Origin: DATEPR01 sp036502345
GTDB taxonomy: Bacteria; Actinomycetota; Actinomycetes; Mycobacteriales; Pseudonocardiaceae
Direction of reading: 5' to 3'
Assembly: GCA_036502345.1 (NCBI GenBank)
Contig: DASXYT010000107.1
Coordinates: 1-27,340 of the forward strand
DNA length: 27,340 nucleotides
In this document: positions 1 to 7,513 of the stretch, in pieces
How the letters are laid out: each line of letters begins with the position of its first letter
How positions within the stretch are numbered: the stretch's first letter is position 1
Position numbers and translations under genes: made by a program
The notes under the pieces: generated by a model
The model's database searches: none
Seen by the model: the letters and a program-made list of their open reading frames with translations, nothing else
Told to the model about the DNA's origin: nothing

Positions 1-22
1 GTCGTCAACTATGGTTGACGAC
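1..22 (+). promoter_or_regulatory. Palindromic operator over the -10 box of the HTH gene
   Basis: A perfect 9-bp inverted repeat, GTCGTCAAC (1-9) and GTTGACGAC (14-22), surrounds a 4-nt centre. The hexamer TATGGT at 10-15 fits TAnnnT and lies exactly 7 nt before an ATG at 23, as in leaderless actinobacterial promoters. A protein bound here would cover the -10 element, so autorepression by the HTH product is a natural inference. The -35 region lies outside the window. Confidence 0.55.
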
Positions 23-244
23 ATGGACGAGGCGGCGGAACTGGTCACTGCGGCCAGCGGCACGGATGCCAGGACCGGCCTGCGGGCCGCTCTGGCGCTG
101 CGCAAACTGGCCGAGCATCTGGAGACGCTTCAGGTGCGCAACGCCAGGCAACAGGGCTGGTCGTGGCAGGAGATCGCCGACGCACTCGATGTCAGCAAGC
201 AGGCGGTGCACAAGAAGCACGCGTCGCGCGGACGGGAGAGTTGA
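23..244 (+). CDS. Small helix-turn-helix DNA-binding protein
   Basis: This 73-residue protein has a helical N-terminal half and a C-terminal HTH (about residues 46-68, with the motif WSWQEIADALDVSKQAVHKK) like sigma-70 region 4 or MarR/LuxR-type recognition helices. It has no sensor domain or membrane segment, so it is probably a cytoplasmic repressor or activator. I chose ATG 23 because a TAnnnT box sits 7 nt upstream, predicting a leaderless mRNA. An in-frame ATG at 11 would place the start inside the palindrome and -10 box. The stop lies 2 nt before the next start, so the two genes form an operon. HTH genes next to Clp_N-only genes are common in actinomycetes as far as I know; the target genes are unknown to me. 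Confidence 0.85.
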   Translation: MDEAAELVTAASGTDARTGLRAALALRKLAEHLETLQVRNARQQGWSWQEIADALDVSKQAVHKKHASRGRES

Positions 245-246
245 TC

Positions 247-801
247 ATGTTCGAGCGGTTCACAGCGGCCAGTCGTGAGGTTGTCATCCGGGCCAACGGC
301 GAGGCCGTGGCGCTGGGCGACCCGTCGATCGACGCCGGGCACATGCTGCTCGCCATGCTGGACGAGCGCGCCGGGCCGGCGAGTGCCGTACTGCGGGCGG
401 CCGGGCTGGAGCACGGCCAGGTGCGGGCCGAACTGGCCCGCAGATCGGTGGTGCCGCTGCTCGACGAGGCGGACGCCGAGGCGCTGAGGTCGGTCGGGAT
501 CGACCTGGACGCCGTGCTGGCCAGGATGTCCGAGTCGTTCGGCGCCGACTCGCTGGCCGGCGGTCAGCAGGGCAGTAGACGCGGCCGGCAGAGCCTGCGG
601 TTCGACGAGACCGCGAAGAAGACCTTGCAGAGCGCGCTGCGCGTGGCGGTCGGCCGGCACGACCGGTCGCTCGGGCCGGAGCATCTGCTGCTCGGGCTGT
701 TGGCCGAGCCGAACACCGCGACCACCGTGCTGGAGCGGCTCGGGGTCGACACCGCGCAGCTGCGCACCGACCTGTTGGCCTTGCTGGACAAGGCAGCCTG
801 A
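247..801 (+). CDS. Clp N-terminal (Clp_N) double-domain protein
   Basis: This 184-residue protein consists of two Clp_N repeats. The first is at about residues 2-75 (opening MFERFTAASREVV, with the DAGHMLLAML helix) and the second at about 116-184 (DETAKKTLQSAL, then LGPEHLLLGLL). No AAA+ ATPase module or Walker motif follows, so this is not ClpC or ClpB itself. Clp_N domains in ClpC bind adaptors and substrates; a free-standing pair could act as an adaptor, decoy or damage sensor for the ClpC machine, which is inference. The ATG is preceded by GGAGAG about 7 nt upstream, inside the end of the HTH gene, giving tight translational coupling. Expression is probably controlled by the palindromic site at 1-22. 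A strong hairpin follows the stop. Confidence 0.85.
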   Translation: MFERFTAASREVVIRANGEAVALGDPSIDAGHMLLAMLDERAGPASAVLRAAGLEHGQVRAELARRSVVPLLDEADAEALRSVGIDLDAVLARMSESFGADSLAGGQQGSRRGRQSLRFDETAKKTLQSALRVAVGRHDRSLGPEHLLLGLLAEPNTATTVLERLGVDTAQLRTDLLALLDKAA

Positions 802-804
802 CGC

Positions 805-842
805 CGATGGGACCGGCAGTCACCCGGCTGCCGGTCCCATCG
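805..842. terminator. Bidirectional hairpin terminator between convergent genes
   Basis: A perfect 15-bp stem (805-819 with 828-842; arm CGATGGGACCGGCAG) has an 8-nt loop. It begins 4 nt after the Clp_N stop and ends 18 nt before the stop of the convergent chaplin-like gene. There is no U-tract on either side, the usual form of hairpin terminators in high-GC actinomycetes. It can serve both strands. Confidence 0.8.
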
Positions 843-859
843 CTGAAGCGAATTCTCTG

Positions 860-3800
860 TCAGAACCTCGGCGGTTCCTGCAGTTCCGTGACGTTCATCG
901 GGTGCAGTTGGCTGCCGCCACCCGAGTTCTCCAACTCGCTGATCAGGCCGCGGAGTTGGGCCATCAACTGCTGGGCCGCGCCTGCCGGCACGTCCTGCGT
1001 GCTCGGCGCTCCACCGAGCGCCCCGGTGGGCAGGCCGTCGGTCACCGGACCGGACACCTGCGGCCTCGGCAACGCCGGCACGGCGGGCACCTGAGGGGTG
1101 CCCACCTGCGGCGTGGGCAGCGAAGGCAGGCCGGGGACCGCCGGGCCGGCCTGCGTGCTGGGTCGGCTCGACAGCGGCGGCATCGCCGGCAGGGTCGGCA
1201 CCGGGGGCAGGTCGGGCATCCCGGACAGGTTGGGCGCCGACGGCACAGCGGGCTTGCTCACCGACGGCAGGTTCGCCGAGGCCAGCGGCACCGACGTACC
1301 GGGCACCCTGGTACCGGGCAGCGATCCGGACACCGGCAGCTCACCGGTCATCGGCTGGTACGGCGGCTGGTAGGGCTGGTACGGCGTGGTCCTCGGGGTG
1401 GGCATGTTCTGCACCGCCGGTCGGGGTGCGGTCCTGGCCCCCGGGACGACCGGCATCCGCTGCGTCATCTCCATTGTGGACAGAGGTGGCAGGACCGGCA
1501 TCTGCTGCGTCAGTTCCATCGTCGAGAAGTTCGGGATCCCGTTGGAGAGCACGGGGAACACCTGCGTCATCTCCATCGGCGACATCGGCGGCGCCACCCG
1601 CCGACCGAACAGGCCGGCGAGCCCTGGCACCTGGTCGGCCCGCAGCAGATCGTCCACCGAGGCCGCCGGGCCGAACTGCTGCCCCTGCTCCTGACCGAAC
1701 GGCAGCCACACCTGCGGCGGCGCCGTGTCGTCGTCGGCCACCGACGTGGTGTGGTAGCCGCCTTCGACGGCCCTGCCGACGATGTCGACGGGCACCCGGA
1801 ACACAGTGGCGTCGACGCCGGGCGGCGCGATCACCGGTGTGCCGTCCAGGAAACCGTCGCCCGATGTGCGGGAAGTGCCACCGGACGCGGCACTCGTGGT
1901 GCTGTGCGTGAAGGCCCACTGGTTGCCCAGCGCCGAAGCGCCGTCGGCAGCGGCCTGGGTGACGTCGGTGGCCGGCACGTTCACCAGGTCACCGGACAGA
2001 GCACCCCATTCGCCTGAGGTTCGCACGTTGCCACCTGCTTTGGTCGCCGTGTCGGTGAACCCGTTGGCTGTCGAGTTGCCGGCGCCGGCGAGCCCGGTGG
2101 CAAGCACCTGCTCGACCTGACTGACCTGCGCGGTGACCACGTTGCCGGCCAGGGCACCCCGGTCCCCGTCTGTCACGGTGTCGTCACCGGCCGTCGTATA
2201 CGTGTTGGAGAGCGAATCGGCCTCCTCGTTGCCAGGTGACGCGGCGGCCACCCCGAATGCCTGGATCGGCCCGGCGTCCGGCACGTTCACCACGTTGCCG
2301 GCCACGGTGCCGTCACTGCCGTTGGCGGTGGCGGTCCCACCGGAACCCGCTGTGGTGTCGTTGAAACCGGTCGTCGTGCCGTTGCCGACGACCGAAGCGC
2401 CGTCGTTGAACACCTGCGCGGGAACGGCTGCCGGCGCCGTGACGACGTTGCCGGAGCCGGTGCCCGCCCTGCCGGTGGCTGTCGGATCGCCACCCGCGTA
2501 GACCGTGCTCGAACTGTCCGCGACGCTGCTGGTGTTGGCCGCGACTCCTGCCGCGTCACCGAACACCTGGGCGGGCAGTGCGGCCGGTGTGGACACCACG
2601 TTGCTGCTCGCGGTGCCGTTGTCGTCCCGCGCGTTGGGCGAGCCGCCCGCGCGGATCTGTTTGGTCTCGTCGGGCACGGTGCCGGTGGCGTTGCCGGCCG
2701 CCGAACCGCTGGTGCCGTAGGCCTCGACGGGCGCCGCGACCGGGATCTGCCCGATGTTGCCTGAGCCGGTGCCGCCGGTGCCCGTCGTGCCGCTGTAGCC
2801 GCCCGAGGTGGAGTTCACCTCGTTGTCGGCGGTGCCTGCCGCGTTGCCGATGCCGGACACACCGTTGGCGAACATGTCGTTGGCGCCGGCCACCGGGGCG
2901 GTGACGTCGTTGGCCGAGGCCGCCGAGCCGTCGCCGAGGGTGAAGCCGTTGCCCAGTGCGGTGGAGCGTTCTGTGTTGCTGGCACCGGAGTTGGCGTTGC
3001 CGATCGCCGAGGCGCCGTTGCCGAAGACCTCGGCCGGTTCGCTGACCGGTGCCATGGCCACGTTGCCCGACCCGGTCGAGCCGGCACCGGTGGTGGCGAC
3101 GACGCCACCCGCGGTGTCGGTGTTGGTGCTGGCGCACTCGGAGTCGCTGTTGCCGATCGCGCCTGCCGCGTTGCAGGTCACCGCAGCCGGGTTGGCCACG
3201 CCGGGCACCACCGCGTTGCCGGACAGCGTTGAGGGGTCGCCGTTGGTGTCGACGTAGTCCCAGCCCCGGTAGCCGCGCCTGGTGTTGTCGCCGCCCTTGG
3301 CGGTGACCGTGTCGCGGCCCGCCGAGTTCGCGTTGCCGGCACCGGACACTGCCTGGTCGGTCACCTCGACCGGCAGTGCGACGGGCACCGCGCCGACGTT
3401 GCCGGCACCTGTGCCGCCCGTGCCGTTGGTGGTGGTGTCACCGCCGGCGGTCGCGGACTGGCTGGCGTCGTTGATCGAGGTCGCGGTGCCGGCGACGCCG
3501 ACCGCGTTGCCGGTGATCTGTACGGGTGCCGAGTGGTTGACCTCGACGACGTTGCCGGCCAGCGGGCCGGGCGCCCGGCCCGCGGCGATGGCGTTGCCGG
3601 ACACGTCCACCGGCACGACGACATCGGCCTTGGCCCGGTTCGCGCCGACCGGACGGCTGTCCGGCAGGCCGTCGGTGCTGATCGTGCGGTCCACTGTGGC
3701 CGGTTTGACCTGACCGATCGGGGTACCGACGGCGTTGTCGCCGACGTGCACGGGCACCGAGGCACCACCGTCGATCGGGGAGGCCGGCAGGTCCGGGTTC

Positions 3801-3895
3801 ACGTTCTCGTTGGCAGAGGCGATGCCCGTACCGAGCATCAGCAAACCACCGGTCACCAGCGCTGTCTGCATGCCGCGCTTGGCCCAGGTTTGCAT
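860..3895 (-). CDS. Secreted chaplin-like repeat protein with Pro-rich C-terminus
   Basis: This 1011-residue exported protein begins with a signal peptide (residues 1-28; basic MQTWAKRG, hydrophobic core, cleavage after IASA). Residues about 100-690 hold roughly 12 repeats of about 52 residues. The consensus is near SGNVVxxPVxxPxQVFGNAxxxxGNA followed by a Gly/Thr/Ser/Asp-rich linker. The unit resembles the chaplin domain of Streptomyces aerial-hyphae proteins, but only one unit (Cys241, Cys254) keeps a Cys pair. Residues about 770-812 hold three MExTQ motifs, then a Pro-rich stretch and a short helical C-terminus. No sortase LPxTG signal or membrane anchor is visible. The start is set by GGAAGGAG 5 nt upstream of the ATG; in-frame codons further upstream would put the signal peptide internally. 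A cell-surface structural or adhesive role is inferred. The unit could instead be a generic beta-strand repeat. Confidence 0.8.
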   Translation of the reverse strand: MQTWAKRGMQTALVTGGLLMLGTGIASANENVNPDLPASPIDGGASVPVHVGDNAVGTPIGQVKPATVDRTISTDGLPDSRPVGANRAKADVVVPVDVSGNAIAAGRAPGPLAGNVVEVNHSAPVQITGNAVGVAGTATSINDASQSATAGGDTTTNGTGGTGAGNVGAVPVALPVEVTDQAVSGAGNANSAGRDTVTAKGGDNTRRGYRGWDYVDTNGDPSTLSGNAVVPGVANPAAVTCNAAGAIGNSDSECASTNTDTAGGVVATTGAGSTGSGNVAMAPVSEPAEVFGNGASAIGNANSGASNTERSTALGNGFTLGDGSAASANDVTAPVAGANDMFANGVSGIGNAAGTADNEVNSTSGGYSGTTGTGGTGSGNIGQIPVAAPVEAYGTSGSAAGNATGTVPDETKQIRAGGSPNARDDNGTASSNVVSTPAALPAQVFGDAAGVAANTSSVADSSSTVYAGGDPTATGRAGTGSGNVVTAPAAVPAQVFNDGASVVGNGTTTGFNDTTAGSGGTATANGSDGTVAGNVVNVPDAGPIQAFGVAAASPGNEEADSLSNTYTTAGDDTVTDGDRGALAGNVVTAQVSQVEQVLATGLAGAGNSTANGFTDTATKAGGNVRTSGEWGALSGDLVNVPATDVTQAAADGASALGNQWAFTHSTTSAASGGTSRTSGDGFLDGTPVIAPPGVDATVFRVPVDIVGRAVEGGYHTTSVADDDTAPPQVWLPFGQEQGQQFGPAASVDDLLRADQVPGLAGLFGRRVAPPMSPMEMTQVFPVLSNGIPNFSTMELTQQMPVLPPLSTMEMTQRMPVVPGARTAPRPAVQNMPTPRTTPYQPYQPPYQPMTGELPVSGSLPGTRVPGTSVPLASANLPSVSKPAVPSAPNLSGMPDLPPVPTLPAMPPLSSRPSTQAGPAVPGLPSLPTPQVGTPQVPAVPALPRPQVSGPVTDGLPTGALGGAPSTQDVPAGAAQQLMAQLRGLISELENSGGGSQLHPMNVTELQEPPRF
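1450..1590 (-). repeat. Triple MExTQ short repeat in the chaplin-like protein
   Basis: Three copies of a short motif start at residues 774, 793 and 808: PMEMTQVFPV, TMELTQQMPV and TMEMTQRMPV. They lie between the beta-repeat array and the Pro-rich tail. The conserved M-E-[ML]-T-Q followed by PV suggests a repeated binding or cross-linking motif. I do not recognise it from a known family. Confidence 0.7.
1826..3598 (-). repeat. Array of about 12 degenerate chaplin-like units
   Basis: Tandem protein repeats average about 52 residues (about 156 bp). They are recognisable by [SA]GNV-x2-xP-V at the start and GN about 20 residues later; marker asparagine or aspartate residues run from N115 to D636. 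The units diverge at DNA level, so the array looks old rather than a recent slippage product. Boundaries are approximate. Confidence 0.7.
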
Positions 3896-3899
3896 GGGG

Positions 3900-4040
3900 T
3901 CTCCTTCCGTTTTCCCTTTCGGGCGGGTGGCCGACGCAAGGCGTCGGGGAGTGCCGGCCACCGGGATCTGTGGGGACAGCGGCATGCGAGAGCGCACGCC
4001 GGAGCAGCGCGGGAGACGGCAACTCAGGCCGTCGCGGATA
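3900..4040 (-). promoter_or_regulatory. Structured 5' leader of the chaplin-like gene
   Basis: In the roughly 160 bases between the Ala/Pro-rich gene and the chaplin-like gene I count four hairpins. They are 4015-4033 (GACGGC/GCCGTC, 7-nt loop), 3982-3999 (7 bp with one G-U, AGAG/CTCT loop), 3968-3979 (CTGT/ACAG) and 3931-3947 (CCGACGC/GCGTCGG, 3-nt loop). GTGGCC/GGCCAC arms (3927-3932, 3956-3961) add an alternative outer pairing. Such density suggests a cis-acting RNA upstream of the ribosome-binding site. I cannot assign it to a known riboswitch class. Confidence 0.45.
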
Positions 4041-4055
4041 CCGCGCGAAGAGAGA

Positions 4056-4814
4056 TCAGTCGGGGGTGATGCCGGGCTGCCGGCCCGAGGTGATCCGGCC
4101 GAGCGGCGAGGTCACCGGGACGACCTGGACCAGGTCGAGGCCGGGCACGGGGTACGCGCCGGTCTGGTCGACCAGGCCGATGCCGGCGCCGCCGGGTGCA
4201 CCGGCGCCACCGCTGCCACTGGGCGCGGTGGGCACGGTGACCGGGCTCCACGGGGTGGGCACCGGCAGCACGGGCAGAACAGGAACTGCCGGCACGGCAA
4301 CAGGTGCGGCGCCGGCCCGCGACCGGCCCTTCGACCGCTGCACCGGCATGGCACCGGTCGACGCCGGTGCCATGCCGGTAGCCGCTGCCTGGCGGGGCAG
4401 CGAGCGATGCTGGGTCCGGCCGGCCTGGGTCGACACCGCCGTTGGCGTCGACGGCTGGGCGGCCAGTGCGGGCACGACCACGCTCTTGGTCGGCACGTGG
4501 TCGCCGAGTTGGCTCACCGCGGTGCGCAGTGCGCCGGTGACGCGGCCGACACCGCCGGCCGCCTGGCTGGGTAGCGCCGCGGGCGGTGGAACCGCCGCCT
4601 TGGCCGGCGCGGTGACCGAGGTCAGTGCGTCGGAAGCGGCATTGGCCACCGTGTCGACCACGGTGGCGGGGGGAACGGGAAGCGTGTCCGCCGACGCTGA
4701 CGCCGACGAGATCAGCCAGGCCGCCACGGTGGCGAGCACCGCTCCACCGAGGACGAACAGCGCACGCCACAGCAACCGGGGCAACATGCCCGGTTCCGTC
4801 CGTACGGTGTCCAC
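4056..4814 (-). CDS. Exported Ala/Pro-rich protein of unknown function
   Basis: This is a protein of about 252 residues with a basic N-terminus, one long hydrophobic segment (LLWRALFVLGGAVLATVAAW, about residues 12-31) and a likely cleavage after SASASA. The rest is Ala/Pro/Val/Thr-rich and low in complexity, with short PV-LPVLPVP runs and a Gly/Ser-rich stretch near the end. It lies upstream of and co-oriented with the chaplin-like gene, 160 nt away, so both may belong to one surface-protein unit. The start is uncertain. GTG 4814 has AAAGGTG about 9 nt upstream; GTG 4826 and TTG 4838 are in frame but have poorly spaced Shine-Dalgarno sequences. I recognise no enzymatic domain; a surface or wall-associated role is inferred from export and composition only. 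Confidence 0.7.
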   Translation of the reverse strand: MDTVRTEPGMLPRLLWRALFVLGGAVLATVAAWLISSASASADTLPVPPATVVDTVANAASDALTSVTAPAKAAVPPPAALPSQAAGGVGRVTGALRTAVSQLGDHVPTKSVVVPALAAQPSTPTAVSTQAGRTQHRSLPRQAAATGMAPASTGAMPVQRSKGRSRAGAAPVAVPAVPVLPVLPVPTPWSPVTVPTAPSGSGGAGAPGGAGIGLVDQTGAYPVPGLDLVQVVPVTSPLGRITSGRQPGITPD

Positions 4815-4920
4815 GGTGGAGTGCACCTTTCCTGCCAACGGGGTTTTGTCGACGACGGTCAGCGAGGTTGCCAGGCCGATGGGGTGCCGCGCAGCAGGGA
4901 ACGCCGAATAGGCCCCGATC

Positions 4921-4982
4921 GTGTTAACAACACAGGGTGTGATCCAGGATCACGCTACGTAGCGTAGCTGTTCCGATACCTT
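4921..4982 (+). promoter_or_regulatory. Palindrome cluster and promoter of the AI-2E permease gene
   Basis: Three inverted repeats sit side by side between divergent genes: GTGTT-AAC-AACAC (4921-4933), GTGATCC-A-GGATCAC (4939-4953) and the perfect 12-mer CGCTACGTAGCG (4953-4964). A -10-like TACCTT (4977-4982) is followed 6 nt later by the GTG start at 4989, predicting a leaderless mRNA. The 12-mer would overlap the -35 region, a usual place for an operator. The cognate regulator is not evident. Confidence 0.5.
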
Positions 4983-4988
4983 TGTCAG

Positions 4989-6185
4989 GTGAGCACATCG
5001 CGATTCACCGAAGGCGACGATGTAACCGGTCGCGTGCCAAGAGTGCTCCGGGTCGGCGCCGCGATGTCCTGGCGGCTGATCGTGGTGCTCGTCGCCATTG
5101 CCGCGATCGCGTGGATCGCAGGCCGGCTGGCGATCGTGGTGATCCCGGTGGCGATCGCCCTGTTGCTGTCCGCGTTGCTCGCGCCCATGGTGGCGCACCT
5201 GCACGCGCGCCGGGTACCAAGAGGACTGGCCACAGCGCTGGTGCTGATCGGTGGACTGGTCGTGGTCGGCGGTGTGCTGACGTTCGTGATCACCGAGTTC
5301 TCCAACGGCGTGCCCGCGCTGTCCTCCCGGGTCACCCAGAGCATCCAGCAGATCAGCCACTGGCTGGAGACGGGTCCGCTGCACCTGACCCAGCAGCAGT
5401 TGCGCAACTTCGTGGCGCAGACGGTCAAGGCGCTGGGCGCCGACCAGAGCGCACTGACCACCGGAGCGCTGACCACCGCCGTGACGGTCGGCGAGATGCT
5501 CACCGCCGCCCTGCTGACCCTGTTCACGCTGATCTTCTTCCTGCACGACGGCAACAAGATCTGGACGTTCGTCATCAAGATCGTCCCGCTCGACGTGCGC
5601 GACCGGGTGGACGTGGCCGGCAGGCGCGGCTTCGCCTCGTTGGTCAGCTATGTCAGAGCCACGGCGGCCGTCGCCGTGGTGGACGCGGTCGGCATCGGCG
5701 TCGGGTTGGCGATCGTGCGGGTGCCACTGGCCGCGCCGCTGGCCGCCCTGGTGTTCCTGGCGGCGTTCATCCCGATCATCGGTGCTGTCGTCGCGGGCGG
5801 TGTGGCGGTGCTGGTCGCCCTGGTGGCGAACGGTTTCGTGCCGGCTCTGATCGTGCTGGGCATCGTGATCGCGGTGATGCAGTTGGAGAGTCACGTGCTC
5901 CAGCCGCTGCTGCTGGGCCGCGCGGTGCGGCTGCACCCGCTGGCCGTGGTGCTGTCCATCGCGACCGGCGTGGTCGTCGGCGGGATCGCCGGCGGGTTGC
6001 TGGCCGTCCCGGTGCTCGCGGTGTGCAACTCGGCCATCCGCTCCCTGCTGCACGATCCACAGCTGGCCCCGGCCGAGGTGGACGCGCTGGAACGCAGCGA
6101 GGCCCAACCGGCGCAACCCCTGCCTGAGCAACCCGAGCCGGACGGATCCGACGTGCCGACGGACGCGGACATCGATCGGCGCTGA
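4989..6185 (+). CDS. AI-2E family transporter (permease)
   Basis: This 398-residue polytopic membrane protein belongs to the AI-2E/UPF0118 family. Two N-terminal membrane segments (about residues 28-65) and a third (about 80-105) precede a soluble stretch with amphipathic helices. The C-terminal block then carries the family signatures FLHDGNKIW, FIPIIGAVVAG and QLESHVLQPLLLGRAVRLHP. Members export varied small molecules; AI-2 is the substrate only for the founding member TqsA, and some relatives are Na+/H+ antiporters, so the substrate here is unknown. The C-terminal 45 residues are hydrophilic and acidic. The GTG start fits the leaderless promoter at 4977. It is followed by a two-component pair in the same direction after about 100 bp without obvious features. 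Confidence 0.88.
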   Translation: MSTSRFTEGDDVTGRVPRVLRVGAAMSWRLIVVLVAIAAIAWIAGRLAIVVIPVAIALLLSALLAPMVAHLHARRVPRGLATALVLIGGLVVVGGVLTFVITEFSNGVPALSSRVTQSIQQISHWLETGPLHLTQQQLRNFVAQTVKALGADQSALTTGALTTAVTVGEMLTAALLTLFTLIFFLHDGNKIWTFVIKIVPLDVRDRVDVAGRRGFASLVSYVRATAAVAVVDAVGIGVGLAIVRVPLAAPLAALVFLAAFIPIIGAVVAGGVAVLVALVANGFVPALIVLGIVIAVMQLESHVLQPLLLGRAVRLHPLAVVLSIATGVVVGGIAGGLLAVPVLAVCNSAIRSLLHDPQLAPAEVDALERSEAQPAQPLPEQPEPDGSDVPTDADIDRR

Positions 6186-6289
6186 GGCCGCCCCCTGAGA
6201 CCGCCGCTGAGATCTGGGCCGCTCACCTCCCGTTGGCGGAACACAGCATCACCCGGACAGGGCAGGATGGCCCGCGAAGGGAGAGTGCC

Positions 6290-7513
6290 GTGGCCCTGTC
6301 CAGAACCAGGTCGGCGCCGGTCGGCAACCTGCCGCAGCGCAGACAGACCTGGCCGCTGCCCGACCGGCCGACCAGGGACCCGCTGACCCCGTGGTGGCGG
6401 GCCGCCGTGGTGCTGCGCGTGCTCACCTACGGGTTCGCGGTCGGCGCGACCGCGGTGTACGACTCGCAGTACGCGAAGCCGACGCTGGGCTGGGTCGTGA
6501 TCGCGGTGCTCGGCGCGTGGACGGTGCTCACCGGCCTGTGCTACCTGCGGGAGAACAGCAGGTGGTTCTGGCTGACCGTGGCCGACCTCGTCGTCGGCAG
6601 CGCGCTGCAGTACAGCTCCCGCCTGGTGTTCACGCACACCGAACTGGCCGGCAGCGCGCCGATCCCGCTGCTCACCACGGTGTGGGTGAGCGGTGTCGTG
6701 GCGGCCGGCGCGATCCGCACCGGCCCGGTCGGTGGCGCCGTGTTCGGCGTGGTGCTGGCCGCCGTCAACTTCGCGACACACGGCTACGTGGACGTCGACC
6801 TGTCCAGGGACGCCGTGCTGTTGATCGTCACCGGGCTGGTGATCGGGATGGCGTCGGTGACGGCCCGCCGGTCGGCCGAGCAGTTGGCGCACGCGCTGCG
6901 GTCCGAGGCGGCGACGGCGGAACGGGAGCGGCTGGCCAGGTCCATTCACGACAGCGTGCTGCAGGTGCTGGCCAGGGTGCAGCGGCGCGGCGCCGAACTG
7001 GGCGGCGAGGCCGCAGAACTGGCGCGGCTGGCCGGTGAGCAGGAGGTGGCGCTGCGCGCGCTGGTCGCGGCCGCGCCACCGGACTCCACCCCGGACGGCG
7101 AGGTGGACCTGCGCGCACATCTGCAGATCCTGGCCACGCCGAAGGTGGACATCGCGGTGCCCGGCACCAGGGTGATGCTCTCGGCCGGTCTGGCCGCCGA
7201 GTTGGCGGCCGTGGTGGGCGAGGCGCTGTCCAACGTGGCCCGGCACGCCGGGCCGACGGCACACGCGTGGATCCTGCTGGAGGACCTGGGCGACGAGATC
7301 GTGCTCAGCATCCGCGACGACGGGCCGGGCATCCCGGCCGGTCGGCTGGCCGCGGCCGAGGCCGAAGGCAGGCTCGGGGTGGCCAAGTCCATCTGCGGCC
7401 GGGTGGCCGCGCTGGGCGGGGTGGCCGATCTGCGGACCGGGGACGGCACGGAATGGGAGTTCCGGGTGCCGAGTGCACGACACGGTAAGGGCAGGCTGAG
7501 GGGGGAGCCCTGA
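6290..7513 (+). CDS. NarL-type sensor histidine kinase, DUF5931/MacS-like
   Basis: This 407-residue membrane sensor kinase has about five hydrophobic segments between residues 37 and 190, a region resembling the DUF5931 sensor domain. A HisKA_3-type dimerisation helix follows (ARSIHDSVLQVL, phospho-acceptor His220), then a HATPase domain with N box GEALSNVARHA (Asn315), DDGPGIP (343-349) and GRLGVAKSICGRV as the second glycine-rich loop. The sensed signal is probably at the membrane. GTG 6290 is chosen because AAGGGAG lies 6 nt upstream; an in-frame TTG at 6233 has no such site. The stop overlaps the ATG of the response regulator by one base, so the pair is translationally coupled. The resemblance to actinomycete MacS is from domain layout only. 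Confidence 0.87.
   Translation: MALSRTRSAPVGNLPQRRQTWPLPDRPTRDPLTPWWRAAVVLRVLTYGFAVGATAVYDSQYAKPTLGWVVIAVLGAWTVLTGLCYLRENSRWFWLTVADLVVGSALQYSSRLVFTHTELAGSAPIPLLTTVWVSGVVAAGAIRTGPVGGAVFGVVLAAVNFATHGYVDVDLSRDAVLLIVTGLVIGMASVTARRSAEQLAHALRSEAATAERERLARSIHDSVLQVLARVQRRGAELGGEAAELARLAGEQEVALRALVAAAPPDSTPDGEVDLRAHLQILATPKVDIAVPGTRVMLSAGLAAELAAVVGEALSNVARHAGPTAHAWILLEDLGDEIVLSIRDDGPGIPAGRLAAAEAEGRLGVAKSICGRVAALGGVADLRTGDGTEWEFRVPSARHGKGRLRGEP

Noticed and set aside
902..2017. Long plus-strand open frame (371 codons) inside the chaplin-like gene
   Set aside because: Arg/Gly/His-rich composition typical of an antisense reading of GC-rich DNA; the minus strand has a signal peptide, ribosome-binding site and repeats.
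1826..3598. CRISPR or DNA satellite array
   Set aside because: Repeats are protein-level, about 156 bp and diverged in DNA, and lie in one open frame with a signal peptide.
4950..6131. Minus-strand open frame of 393 codons over the AI-2E permease
   Set aside because: Gln/His/Asp-rich antisense reading of a hydrophobic protein; no ribosome-binding site.
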